Assembly (NCBI GenBank): GCA_021651055.1
Contig: JAJHOH010000001.1
Span: forward strand, 2,232,001 to 2,296,000
Length of the DNA stretch: 64,000 nucleotides
From: Candidatus Manganitrophus morganii
Lineage (GTDB): Bacteria > Nitrospirota > Nitrospiria > SBBL01 > Manganitrophaceae
Reading direction: 5' to 3'
Part shown: in pieces, positions 26,250 through 34,597 of the stretch
Layout: the number at the start of each line of letters is the position of its first letter
Position numbering within the stretch: the stretch's first letter is position 1
The notes under the pieces: model-generated
What the model was told of the DNA's origin: nothing
Databases searched by the model: none
The model's input: only the letters and a program-made list of their open reading frames with translations
Translations under genes and position numbers: made by a program

Positions 26250-27125
26250 ATGGCGGAAGGATCGATTCTTGTCACAGGGGCGACGGGGCAGCAGGGAGGG
26301 ATTGTGGCACGGTATTTGTTGCAGCAGGGAGAAAAGGTCCGCGCGCTGACTCGGCACCCTGCCAAAGCCGATGCGTTGAAGAAGTTGGGGGCCGAGGTGG
26401 CGGCCGGCGATCTCACCGACAAGTCGTCGCTCAAGCCGGCTTTGCGGGGGGTCCAAAAGGTCTTCCTCGTTACGACCCCTTTTGAGGCGGGATTGGAAGC
26501 GGAGGTTCGGCAGGGGATCGAGATGGTGGATGCCGCCAAAGCGGCGGGGGTCGCCCATCTTGTCTTCAGCTCTGTCGGAAGCGCGAATAAAAATACCGGG
26601 ATTCCTCATTTTGAGACGAAGCGACGGGTCGAGCAGCATCTCCGGGAGAGCGGTCTTCCGGCGACGATCCTCCGGCCGGTCTTCTTCATGGAGAACTTCA
26701 CCGCTCCTTGGATGATTCCCGCGATTCAACAGAGAAAGGTGGTTCTTCCCCTCGCCGCCGACCGAACGCTCCAGATGATTGCGCTGGACGATATCGGCGC
26801 CTTCGCCGCGGCCGCCTTCATCCGGCCGAAGGAGTTCCTCGGGCAGGAGATCGATCTGGCCGGCGATGCGCTGACGATGCCGGAGGCGCTCGGACTTTTG
26901 GGCAAGGAAATCGGCGTGCCGATTCAGTATGAGCCCCTTCCGATCGATGAGGCGGAGGAGCGGTTCGGGCATGATGCGGCGGTGATGTATCGCTGGTTCA
27001 ACGAAGTCGGCTACAGCGTCGACATCCCGGCGCTGGAGAAGTGCTGGGCGATCCCCCTGACCAAATTCAGAGAGCTGATCACGACCGAAGCGTATCAACG
27101 GCGACTTCAACCCAAGGCGGCTTGA
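26250..27125 (+). CDS. NmrA-like NAD(P)-binding protein (291 aa)
   Basis: Atypical short-chain dehydrogenase fold: the N-terminal TGATGQQGG nucleotide loop, AGDLTD, a FSSVGSANK segment, and the ATILRPVFFMENF motif typical of the NmrA/HSCARG group. These act as NADPH sensors or quinone reductases. ATG 26250 has GGAGG five bases upstream, better than the ATG four codons earlier. The Tyr of a classical SDR active site is not evident. Confidence 0.88.
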   Translation: MAEGSILVTGATGQQGGIVARYLLQQGEKVRALTRHPAKADALKKLGAEVAAGDLTDKSSLKPALRGVQKVFLVTTPFEAGLEAEVRQGIEMVDAAKAAGVAHLVFSSVGSANKNTGIPHFETKRRVEQHLRESGLPATILRPVFFMENFTAPWMIPAIQQRKVVLPLAADRTLQMIALDDIGAFAAAAFIRPKEFLGQEIDLAGDALTMPEALGLLGKEIGVPIQYEPLPIDEAEERFGHDAAVMYRWFNEVGYSVDIPALEKCWAIPLTKFRELITTEAYQRRLQPKAA

Positions 27126-27162
27126 TACGCGTTCGATGCCAGATCAGGCAATGAGAGCTTCT

Positions 27163-27190
27163 GTAAGGGTTCAACATGTTGAACCCCTGC
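27163..27190. repeat. REP-like palindrome
   Basis: A perfect 20-base palindrome, GGGTTCAACATGTTGAACCC (27167-27186), with flanks GTAA and CTGC resembling the GTAG/CTAC ends of the other elements. Confidence 0.55.
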
Positions 27191-27254
27191 CTCACCGACC
27201 GGCCCTTCCGATCGACATTCCTATGCGGACGGGCTCTCCCCATGCTTCCCTTCA

Positions 27255-27283
27255 TTGACAGTAGAAAAACCGGACGATATACT
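27255..27283 (+). promoter_or_regulatory. Promoter of the REC-GGDEF-EAL gene
   Basis: TTGACA (27255-27260), 17-base spacer, TATACT (27278-27283). The expected start near 27290 leaves a leader of about 180 bases. Confidence 0.7.
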
Positions 27284-27289
27284 AAAGTT

Positions 27290-27469
27290 CAATTCCTGAC
27301 CACAAACGCCACGCTTCAGCCGCTCCAACATACCTCCTGATATCATTTACTGACCCTTTAAGGAGAACCTGGATCTGGTCGAGCGACACGCTTGGCGTGG
27401 TTCGCCAATAAGGACCGTCGGGTCCCCTTTTAAGTGAAGCGCCGCTGAATAATAAGGAGGTCACCAGCG
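27290..27469 (+). promoter_or_regulatory. Long untranslated leader with short hairpins
   Basis: The leader holds CACGC/GCGTG pairings near 27389-27401 and GGACC-GTCG-GGTCC followed by CCTTTT at 27412-27431, a weak terminator-like hairpin shortly before the ribosome site. CCACGC near 27308 could pair with GCGTGG near 27396. It matches no riboswitch I know. Confidence 0.3.
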
Positions 27470-29209
27470 ATGGGAAGCCCCCTCCGTGTCTTGTTTATCG
27501 AGGACTCGGAAGAAGACAAAATGCTCTTGGTGCGCGAGATGGAACGCGGCGGGTACCGTGTCAACTCCGAGCGGGTCGACACGGAGTCCGCCCTGCGCGC
27601 CGCCCTCCGAAAACAGAGCTGGGACCTCGTCATCACCGATTACAACATGCCCCACTTCAGCGCGCCGGGCGTTCTGGCCGTTTTGAAAGAGAGCGGAATC
27701 GATCTTCCTTGTATTATCGTGACCGGCTCCCAGGGGGAAGAGACCGCCGTGGCGACGATGAAGGCGGGCGCCCATGACTTCATCCTGAAAGGAAATTTGT
27801 CGCGGCTGGTTCCCGCGGTGGCGCGGGAAATGAAAGAGGCAGAGCTGCGGCAGGAACAGAAACGGACCGAGCGGGCCGTCCAGCATCTGGCCTACTACGA
27901 TACCTTGACCGACCTCCCCAACCGAACCCTCCTTCAGGACCGCCTCCAGCAGGCGATCCTCGCGGCGAAGCGTGACAAAAAGACACTCGCCCTTCTCGTC
28001 ATGGATCTCGACCGGTTTAAAGAGATCAATAACATCCTGGGCCATCATTACGGCGACCTGGTGCTGCAGCAGGTGGGGCCCCGCCTGCGCGAGGTCCTTC
28101 GTGAATCGGATACGGTCGCCCGGCTGGGAGGAGATGAATTCGCCGTCCTTTTGCTCTCGATCGGCCTCGACGGGGCGATCCTGACCGCGGAAAAGATTTT
28201 GAGATATTTTTTAACCCCGTTCGTTGTCGACTGCCTGTCGCTCGAAGTGGGGACCAGCATCGGAATTTCCCTCTTCCCGGATCATGGCGACGATGCCAAT
28301 ACGCTCCTGCGCCGGGCCGACATGGCGATGTACGAAGCAAAACAGCAAAGCACGGGATATGCCGTCTATTCCCCGCAGCACGAGCGGCACAATTCCAGCC
28401 ATCTGATCTTGATGGGGGACCTGCGCCATGCCATCGATCGAAACGAGCTTTTTCTGCAATACCAGCCGAAGATCGACCTTCGGAACCGGTCGATCATCGG
28501 GGTGGAGGCGTTGGTCCGATGGCAACATCCCTCCCGCGGAACCGTCCCTCCCGATCAATTCATTCCCCTTTCGGAGCAGGGAGGGCTGATCAAACCGCTC
28601 ACCCTCTGGGTCCTCAAGGCGGCGCTCTCGCAGTGTCATGCCTGGCACCAAGCCGGATTGAAGTTATCGGTCGCGGTCAACCTTTCCGCCCGGAATCTGC
28701 AAGATTCCCAACTCCCCGATCAGGTCGCGCGCCTGCTCCAAGCATACGACCTCGGACCGGGATGGCTCCATCTTGAGATCACCGAAAGCGTCATCATGGC
28801 CGATCCGACCCGAGCGATGGAAATTTTGAATCAGCTGAGCAAGATGGAGGTCCATCTTTCCATCGATGACTTCGGAACCGGCTACTCGTCGTTGGGGTAC
28901 CTCAAAAAGCTTCCGGTCGATGAGATCAAGATCGATAAGTCGTTCGTGAAAGAGATGGCGGTCGAAAAAGACGATGCGATGATCGTCCGATCGACCATCG
29001 ATCTCGCCCACAATCTCGGTCTGAAGGTTGTCGCAGAGGGGATTGAGACGCAGGAAATTTACGACCGGCTGGTCGCCTTGGGGTGTGATGCGGCGCAGGG
29101 TTATTACATCAGCCGGCCGGTCTCGCCGGCCGATCTCCTCGGCTGGGTTGCCGACTCCCCCTGGGCAAGCAAGAAGAGCGCTTCAGAAGATGAATTGCAA
29201 ATCACTTAA
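27470..29209 (+). CDS. Response regulator with GGDEF and EAL domains (579 aa)
   Basis: Receiver at about 5-120 with phospho-acceptor D57 (VITDYNMP). GGDEF domain with intact GGDEF at 220-224 and an I-site RESD at 211-214. EAL domain with EALVR (346-350), the Asn in NLSARN, EITES, DDFGTGYSS (466-474), KIDK and EGIET, so both cyclase and phosphodiesterase activities may be intact. Net activity cannot be read. An AAGGAGG site precedes the ATG. It has its own promoter and leader and no adjacent kinase. Confidence 0.93.
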   Translation: MGSPLRVLFIEDSEEDKMLLVREMERGGYRVNSERVDTESALRAALRKQSWDLVITDYNMPHFSAPGVLAVLKESGIDLPCIIVTGSQGEETAVATMKAGAHDFILKGNLSRLVPAVAREMKEAELRQEQKRTERAVQHLAYYDTLTDLPNRTLLQDRLQQAILAAKRDKKTLALLVMDLDRFKEINNILGHHYGDLVLQQVGPRLREVLRESDTVARLGGDEFAVLLLSIGLDGAILTAEKILRYFLTPFVVDCLSLEVGTSIGISLFPDHGDDANTLLRRADMAMYEAKQQSTGYAVYSPQHERHNSSHLILMGDLRHAIDRNELFLQYQPKIDLRNRSIIGVEALVRWQHPSRGTVPPDQFIPLSEQGGLIKPLTLWVLKAALSQCHAWHQAGLKLSVAVNLSARNLQDSQLPDQVARLLQAYDLGPGWLHLEITESVIMADPTRAMEILNQLSKMEVHLSIDDFGTGYSSLGYLKKLPVDEIKIDKSFVKEMAVEKDDAMIVRSTIDLAHNLGLKVVAEGIETQEIYDRLVALGCDAAQGYYISRPVSPADLLGWVADSPWASKKSASEDELQIT

Positions 29210-29429
29210 TTAAGCCCTTTCAATAGGTTCCGGGCTTCCTCCCTTCCTTTGTCTTTCCACTGTTTTCTCCATTCTTCGGGTCTCTCCCGATCTTTTTTGA
29301 TCCTTCTCCACACCACAGTCCATCTCTTTTTTTAGGTAAATTAGGGCCGTTTCCCAATGGTCATTTGAACCAGATCTGGTAGGCTTGCAAACCGATTAGG
29401 GCAAGCTGTTACCACGTCACGAGGTTGGT

Positions 29430-29819
29430 TTGAAAAAGATCAAAGTGCTCATTGTCGAAGAGTACGAAGGGATTATCCAGGTCTTTCGGCGTCTCCTGAG
29501 GACCGCCCCGGATATCGAAATTGTCTGGGAGGCGAGAAGCGAAGTCGAGGCGGTCATGGCCCTGGAGATGTTAAAGCCCGACATTATTCTCGTTAATTTC
29601 GCTTCATCAGGGAGACACGCAACGAAGATCTGGAAAGAATTCAAAATGCAGGCGCCTGAGAGCCGATTATTGGCGTTGACGATCCCTGAAAATCCAAACC
29701 TCATTAGGCAGGCGAAGATGCTCGGTGTGACCTTCCTGGCCAAAGAGGAGATGGTCCGCACCCTGGTGCCGACCATCCGAACCCTCATCGAGTCCTCCAT
29801 GGAGAAATGCAGCCCATGA
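29430..29819 (+). CDS. Receiver-like protein lacking the phospho-acceptor Asp (129 aa)
   Basis: A CheY-like fold with the usual beta-alpha order, but the acceptor position is Asn56 (LVNFAS where LMD is usual) and the acidic pair is Glu10-Glu11; the Lys near 105 (FLAKEE) is kept. It is probably an atypical, phosphorylation-independent receiver, perhaps a protein-interaction module. No output domain. The start is TTG at 29430 with GAGG five bases upstream. It stands 220 bases after the GGDEF-EAL protein on the same strand. Confidence 0.7.
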   Translation: MKKIKVLIVEEYEGIIQVFRRLLRTAPDIEIVWEARSEVEAVMALEMLKPDIILVNFASSGRHATKIWKEFKMQAPESRLLALTIPENPNLIRQAKMLGVTFLAKEEMVRTLVPTIRTLIESSMEKCSP

Positions 29820-29910
29820 TGATTCAATTGATGATTCAACGAACCACGCAATCGATCCACTCCTTTTTCCCCCCTCAATATCTCGTCAAAAAAAAGCGAA
29901 TTACCCCCGT

Positions 29911-29985
29911 GAAAGGCGTTCTTTCTCGCTGAGAGGGGACGCCTCTTCAAAAACGGACCTCTCTGTCTAACTGGGAGAGAGGCTG
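29911..29985 (+). ncRNA. Two-hairpin structured element upstream of the DUF4091 gene
   Basis: Hairpin 1 (29914-29944): outer stem AGGCGT/ACGCCT with an inner stem CTTTCTC/GAGAGGG. Hairpin 2 (29958-29982): CCTCTCT/AGAGAGG with an 11-base loop. It lies about 90 bases before the ATG. It could be a leader element or a small RNA; I cannot assign a class. Confidence 0.3.
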
Positions 29986-30074
29986 CCACCTCGATCGAGC
30001 CAAGATTGTCCATTTCAGATCGTTCGGCAATTTCGGCTTGAAATCGATTGTCATCGACGCAGCAAGGAGGAGAC

Positions 30075-32036
30075 ATGGAAACAAAGAAGCGCTTTTCGCC
30101 GATCACCCACATTGTATTTCACCTTTTTATGATTTTATTCGCGACGGCCGTTGCGGCCAATGCCATGACCGTTTGGACCGACCATGCGACCGTGAAGATC
30201 CGTCCCAATACCCCCCCGAAAACCGATCAGGTCTCCGCGGAGATGAAGGGGGCGCGAAATGAATTCGAATCGTTCCAACTCGTGGTGACGGCGGGCAATG
30301 GCGCCCTTTCGGGGGTTGATGTGAATGTGAGCGATCTGGCCGACGGCCGCGGCAACACGATCCCGGCCGACCGCATCATGATCTATAAAGAAGCCTTCAT
30401 CAACGTCACGACCCCCTCGACCCTCCAGGGAGCGACGGGGGAGTGGCCCGATGCGCTGATTCCGAAAAAAGATGAATATGTCGGCGAGGTCCGCAATGCC
30501 TTCCCCTTGAACGTGGCGGCCGGAAGGAACCAGCCGATCTGGATTGAAATTTATATTCCTCCCACAGCCGCCGCCGGCATCTACACCGGCTCGGCGACGG
30601 TCACGGCGACCGGGCAGAGCCCGCTGGTCGTTCCGATCAAACTGACCGTCTGGGATTTTGCGCTCCCCTCGGTTTCGACGCTGAAGTCGGCCTACTCAAT
30701 CGATCACAGCCTTATCCCGAACGGTCACGGTCTCCCCGGCAGCGTTGCGCTGGAGCTGAGTCAGATGTATTCCAAAGCGAACCTCCTCCATCGGATTTCC
30801 GATAATTACCTCCTCTCCCCGGAGACGTTGGGGGGAATGAGGGCCGGAAAGATTAATTGGGAGCCGTTCGATGCCGCGTTCGGTCCTTTTCTCGACGGAA
30901 CGGTCTCCCTCCCCGGGGGCAAGCTTCCGGGCAACAGACAGACCACCATTCAGACGCGCGACTTCAACCATCGGGAAGATGTCGCTTTCTTGCGGGAATA
31001 CGCGCAGCACTTCAAGGCGAAGGGATGGTTCGACCGGCTTTTCCAATATACCCTTGATGAGCCGAACTCAGCCTCGGAATGGGCATCGATTAGACGCCGC
31101 GCCAACGCGCTCCATCAGGCCGATCCCGATCTGAAGGCATCCGTGACCACCAGCGTCCAGAACGCTACTGAAGGGGGAGCGGCCGATGTGATCGATCTTT
31201 TTATCCCGACGATCCGGTTTATGGACAACAAGCCGAACGGCCGGGAGCCGGGAAGCGAGGTCCCCGGCGGCGCGGCCACCGTCGGCAACCAGAGAAGCAA
31301 ATACGGCCAGGAGGTCTGGTGGTATCAGGCCTGTGGCTCCCATGGCTGCGGCATTGTCGGCGGCGGAACACACGATCGGCAGGGTTATCATATGGACTGG
31401 CCAAGCTTCATGATCGATCTGCCGGCCACGTTCAGCCGGGTTATGCAGTGGATGAGCTTTAAATACAACATTCAGGGCGAGCTCTATTATGACATGGTCT
31501 ACGCCTTCGGCCAGGCCGATCCCTGGCGGACACAGCACTACTTCGGCGGAAACGGCGACGGCACCCTCTACTATCCCGGCAAGCCGAGCAAAATCGGCGG
31601 GACGAAGCACATCCCGATTGAGTCGATCCGCTTAAAGCTCCTTCGGGAAGGGATGGAAGATTATGAGTATCTTCATCTTCTAAAAACGATGGGAGAGGAA
31701 GCGTATGCCAATGAGCAGCTGGCGCTCGTGGTGACGAACACCTACACCTGGAATCGGGACCCGCTCGATTTCTACGATGCCCGCGAAAAAATGGCTGCGC
31801 GGATCGCCGGCGCCACTCCCGACGCCGGACCGTTTTCGGACAATGGCAATGTCGGCCCGAATGCGACCACGGCAATCAAGGACGATTCCTCCGGCGGGGG
31901 GGGCGGCGGAGGGGGATGCAGCCTGAACCGGACTGCCGGGCCGACCGATTTCCGCCAGGCGATTCCGTTTCTCTTGATCTTCTCTTCCCCCTTCTGGGGC
32001 TCCCTCTGGAGAAGAATCGGGAAAAAGAGGGCATGA
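30075..32036 (+). CDS. Exported DUF4091 (glycosidase-like) protein with Gly-rich/Cys C-terminal anchor (653 aa)
   Basis: A signal peptide covers about residues 1-30 (cleavage near ANAM). A beta-sandwich-like region (about 35-200) is followed by a DUF4091 core with YTLDEPN near residue 335 and the late LREGMEDYEYLHLLK motif, as in uncharacterised relatives of glycoside hydrolases. The C-terminus is tripartite: a run of eight Gly then Cys-Ser-Leu-Asn, a hydrophobic segment and a basic end (RRIGKKRA), the layout of MYXO-/JDVT-CTERM-type sorting signals. ATG 30075 has AAGGAGG. A strong terminator follows. A surface or exopolysaccharide role is inferred. Confidence 0.8.
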   Translation: METKKRFSPITHIVFHLFMILFATAVAANAMTVWTDHATVKIRPNTPPKTDQVSAEMKGARNEFESFQLVVTAGNGALSGVDVNVSDLADGRGNTIPADRIMIYKEAFINVTTPSTLQGATGEWPDALIPKKDEYVGEVRNAFPLNVAAGRNQPIWIEIYIPPTAAAGIYTGSATVTATGQSPLVVPIKLTVWDFALPSVSTLKSAYSIDHSLIPNGHGLPGSVALELSQMYSKANLLHRISDNYLLSPETLGGMRAGKINWEPFDAAFGPFLDGTVSLPGGKLPGNRQTTIQTRDFNHREDVAFLREYAQHFKAKGWFDRLFQYTLDEPNSASEWASIRRRANALHQADPDLKASVTTSVQNATEGGAADVIDLFIPTIRFMDNKPNGREPGSEVPGGAATVGNQRSKYGQEVWWYQACGSHGCGIVGGGTHDRQGYHMDWPSFMIDLPATFSRVMQWMSFKYNIQGELYYDMVYAFGQADPWRTQHYFGGNGDGTLYYPGKPSKIGGTKHIPIESIRLKLLREGMEDYEYLHLLKTMGEEAYANEQLALVVTNTYTWNRDPLDFYDAREKMAARIAGATPDAGPFSDNGNVGPNATTAIKDDSSGGGGGGGGCSLNRTAGPTDFRQAIPFLLIFSSPFWGSLWRRIGKKRA

Positions 32037-32097
32037 CCGACGGCGTCCCCGCCGGGGAGGGGATCTCCCTTCTCGGCGGCTCGATCCGGTCCATTCT

Positions 32098-32127
32098 GGA
32101 GCGTCCTTCTCAGGACGCTCCATTTTT
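32098..32127 (+). terminator. Rho-independent terminator after the DUF4091 gene
   Basis: A perfect 10-bp stem, GGAGCGTCCT/AGGACGCTCC, with a 4-base loop, followed by ATTTTT. Confidence 0.9.
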
Positions 32128-32154
32128 ATAAAATCATTTTATCTGGGATTTAGG

Positions 32155-33912
32155 ATGTATTTAGATTTGAAAGAAAGAAGCAGGTTTTTATCCAATGCAC
32201 GGTTCATGTCAATCCTTTCCATCGTTGCGGCGCTCTTTCTCGTCGTCGGGTGCGGGGGAGGGGGGGGAGCAGGAGGAGCAGGAGGAGCAGGAGGAGAAGA
32301 AGAAAGCGTTCCCTCCGCAGCGCTTCCCTCCGCGCCCCCCGTCAATACGCCGGCCGAAGATCTTCCCGCGTCGCCGGGATCGCTCTCGATCCAACCGGAG
32401 GGGGCCCGTCTGCCGGTCGGCGGACAGCAGCATTTTTCGGCGACGACCGACACCCTCCCCGATTCGGAGGGGATCGAGTCGAATGTCGCGTGGCGTATTG
32501 AGGAAGGGGAGGCGGGGGGATCGATTACGAACGACGGGATCTATACCGCCCCCGCCCGGCCCGGTACCTATCATCTGATTGCAACCTCCCGGAGCGATGA
32601 AGCCCGATGGGCTGCAACGGAGGTGACGGTGATCTCGCAGGGGGCGATCCGGGTCCAGCCGGCCGCCCGGTTTCTCGGCCCCGGCGGGAAGGCGCGCTTT
32701 TCCGCGGAGGTCACGGAGGCCCCCGACAAGACCTTCTTCTGGAGTGTTCGGGAGCAAGGGGGCGGCGCCATTACGGAAGAAGGGGAATACACCGCCCCGA
32801 CGGCGGCGGGAACCTACCATGTGACGGCGACCGGCCGATCCGATCCCTCTCTGAAAGGAGAGGCGACGGTCACGGTCTCTTCCCTTCTTCCGAAAGGGAT
32901 CATCTGCAGCGCCTCTCCCCGGCGGCCTTACCTCGCTTGGGTCTCTTCCCAATCGGCGGTGATCGCCTGGCGTTGCAGCCCCAGCGGGACGGTCCGTTGG
33001 GGACCGGGAGAGGAGCGCAACGAGGCCCTGACCGATCGGACGGTCCAAGACCAGCACTTCGCCCTTCTCTCCGGTCTCACCCCGGAGACGACCTACTCCT
33101 ACGAGGTCGCGATCGACGGGGAGCGCTTCGGGCCGGTCGCCACCTTCACCACCGCGCCGGCGCAGGGGAGCGAAACCTCCTTTATCGCGTTCGCCGACAG
33201 CGGAACGGGGAGCGTCCATCAGAAGCGTTTGGCGGAGGTGATGAAAAGCCGGTCGTTCGACTTCGCCCTGATCGCGGGGGATGTCATCTATGATAAAGGG
33301 GCCGATACCGAGTATGATCGGGGCTACTTTCAACCGTATGCCGGACTGATCGACCATCTTCCCTTTTTCCCGGTCCCCGGCAATCATGATATCGTGACCG
33401 ATGGCGGAAAACCGTTTAAACAAAATTTCTATCTTCCTCGGGGGAATTTCTACTACGACTTCTTCTGGGGGGAGACGCATGTCATCGGCCTCGACAGCAA
33501 CAAAGTGGCCGACCCGGCGCAAAAGAGATGGCTGGAAACGGCGCTGAAGGCCCCCGCCCGGTGGAAGATCGTCTACTTCCATCACCCCGCCTTCAGCAGC
33601 GCGGAATATGGAGACACCCCCTCGGTTCAATCACACTGGGTTCCCCTCTTCGAGCAATACGGCGTCGATCTGGTGTTCAACGGCCATGCCCACGGCTATG
33701 AGCGGACCGTTCCGATCAATGGGGTGACCTACGTCGTGACCGGCGGGGGGGGAGCGCCGCTTTATCCGGTGGGGCGGAATGCGCGGACCGTGATTTCAAG
33801 CGCGACCCATGAATTTGTCTCGGTCGATGTGACTGCCAATACACTCAGGTTGAAAGCGATCGATATCACCGGGGCGGTGATTGATACGTTCCAGATTGAT
33901 CAGCCGGAATAA
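32155..33912 (+). CDS. Purple-acid-phosphatase-like lipoprotein with two Ig-like repeats (585 aa)
   Basis: Lipobox LFLVVGC with Cys at about 33, followed by a Gly/Ala-rich linker. Two bacterial Ig-like repeats (about 75-160 and 165-245) each end in a TAP-x-x-x-GTYH strand. A fibronectin-III-like domain (ETTYSYEV) leads to a calcineurin-type metallophosphoesterase: DSGTG, GDVIY, GNHD, YFHHPAFSS and GHAHGYER supply the metal ligands. This resembles bacterial purple acid phosphatases exposed on the outer membrane or cell surface. The linker DNA has three 9-base repeats (32269-32295) and a G8 tract (32260-32267). Weak ribosome site at ATG 32155; an ATG 17 codons later is possible. Confidence 0.88.
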   Translation: MYLDLKERSRFLSNARFMSILSIVAALFLVVGCGGGGGAGGAGGAGGEEESVPSAALPSAPPVNTPAEDLPASPGSLSIQPEGARLPVGGQQHFSATTDTLPDSEGIESNVAWRIEEGEAGGSITNDGIYTAPARPGTYHLIATSRSDEARWAATEVTVISQGAIRVQPAARFLGPGGKARFSAEVTEAPDKTFFWSVREQGGGAITEEGEYTAPTAAGTYHVTATGRSDPSLKGEATVTVSSLLPKGIICSASPRRPYLAWVSSQSAVIAWRCSPSGTVRWGPGEERNEALTDRTVQDQHFALLSGLTPETTYSYEVAIDGERFGPVATFTTAPAQGSETSFIAFADSGTGSVHQKRLAEVMKSRSFDFALIAGDVIYDKGADTEYDRGYFQPYAGLIDHLPFFPVPGNHDIVTDGGKPFKQNFYLPRGNFYYDFFWGETHVIGLDSNKVADPAQKRWLETALKAPARWKIVYFHHPAFSSAEYGDTPSVQSHWVPLFEQYGVDLVFNGHAHGYERTVPINGVTYVVTGGGGAPLYPVGRNARTVISSATHEFVSVDVTANTLRLKAIDITGAVIDTFQIDQPE

Positions 33913-33942
33913 ACAGGGGGGAAGATCTGTGTGAGTGCGCGC

Positions 33943-34320
33943 TTATGGCGGGGGAGAGGCCCCTTTCCCCTGCCGAAGTAAAAAGAGGATGTAGGCGCCG
34001 GTGAGTTGAAGCCCTCCCAGGGCAACCAGGTAAATCCCCGGGCCGATTGGGTAGCGATTCTGGTAGAAGGTGTATAGGTCGAGCGTTGCAATCATCAGGA
34101 TTAAAAAGCCGATCAGACCATAGACCCAGTAAAAACGCCCCCTTTTCTGGAGAAGCTGGTAAGAGGCTGCAAGAAGTCCAATTAGAGCCAGGCCCAAGGC
34201 AATTTTCCCATCGATCATGTCGATTCCCCGAAGGCCGACGACGAACAGACCGGGATGAATCCAGGGAAGAACGCAGCCGAGCGCAACCAGGAATGTGTTG
34301 AATAAAATATAGTAGAGCAT
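33943..34320 (-). CDS. Small membrane protein, unknown (125 aa)
   Basis: Four helices at about residues 4-22, 40-57, 68-86 and 97-115. A short Gly/Pro-rich tail ends the protein. I recognise no family; it resembles small putative membrane proteins that sit alone. ATG at 34318-34320 with a GGGAG site; a TTG nine codons earlier is less likely. It converges with the phosphatase gene, about 30 bases apart. Confidence 0.65.
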   Translation of the reverse strand: MLYYILFNTFLVALGCVLPWIHPGLFVVGLRGIDMIDGKIALGLALIGLLAASYQLLQKRGRFYWVYGLIGFLILMIATLDLYTFYQNRYPIGPGIYLVALGGLQLTGAYILFLLRQGKGASPPP

Positions 34321-34445
34321 CTCTCTCCCGTCGGCCCCTTCCGACAAACCGAATCATTATAATCAAATTGCAATAAAATGCAAAATAAATGCAAGCCTCG
34401 CTCTCTTTCCAATCGGCCGGGCCGGCCCTGCCTGTAAAGGGAATG

Positions 34446-34474
34446 TTAAAACTTTGTAAATAGACCGGTACACT
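34446..34474 (+). promoter_or_regulatory. Possible promoter of the methyltransferase-kinase pair
   Basis: TTAAAA, 17-base spacer, TACACT. The -35 box is a 4/6 match. The expected start near 34481 places the hairpins below in the leader. Confidence 0.4.
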
Positions 34475-34486
34475 CCTTGCAAATTA

Positions 34487-34554
34487 CCGTTCCTGTTCAT
34501 GAACGGAGCTCCTTCGATCTGGAGGTCGTCTTGCGACGAGAGGGAACTCCGTTC
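34487..34554 (+). ncRNA. Structured leader with two mutually exclusive stems
   Basis: GAACGGAGCTCC (34501-34512) pairs with GGAACTCCGTTC (34543-34554) at 11 of 12 positions and encloses TCGTC-TTGC-GACGA (34526-34539). The same GAACGG can pair instead with CCGTTC at 34487-34492. The switch-like layout suggests attenuation or ligand sensing; no known class matched. Confidence 0.4.
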
Positions 34555-34597
34555 TCCTCACTCCTAAATCGCGCACATATTCCATGAGGTAATCGAG

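Noticed and set aside
29911-29985. GEMM-I c-di-GMP riboswitch
   Set aside because: Overall layout is loosely similar, but the conserved GCAAAGCC-type core and tetraloop receptor are not present. Kept only as an unclassified structured element.
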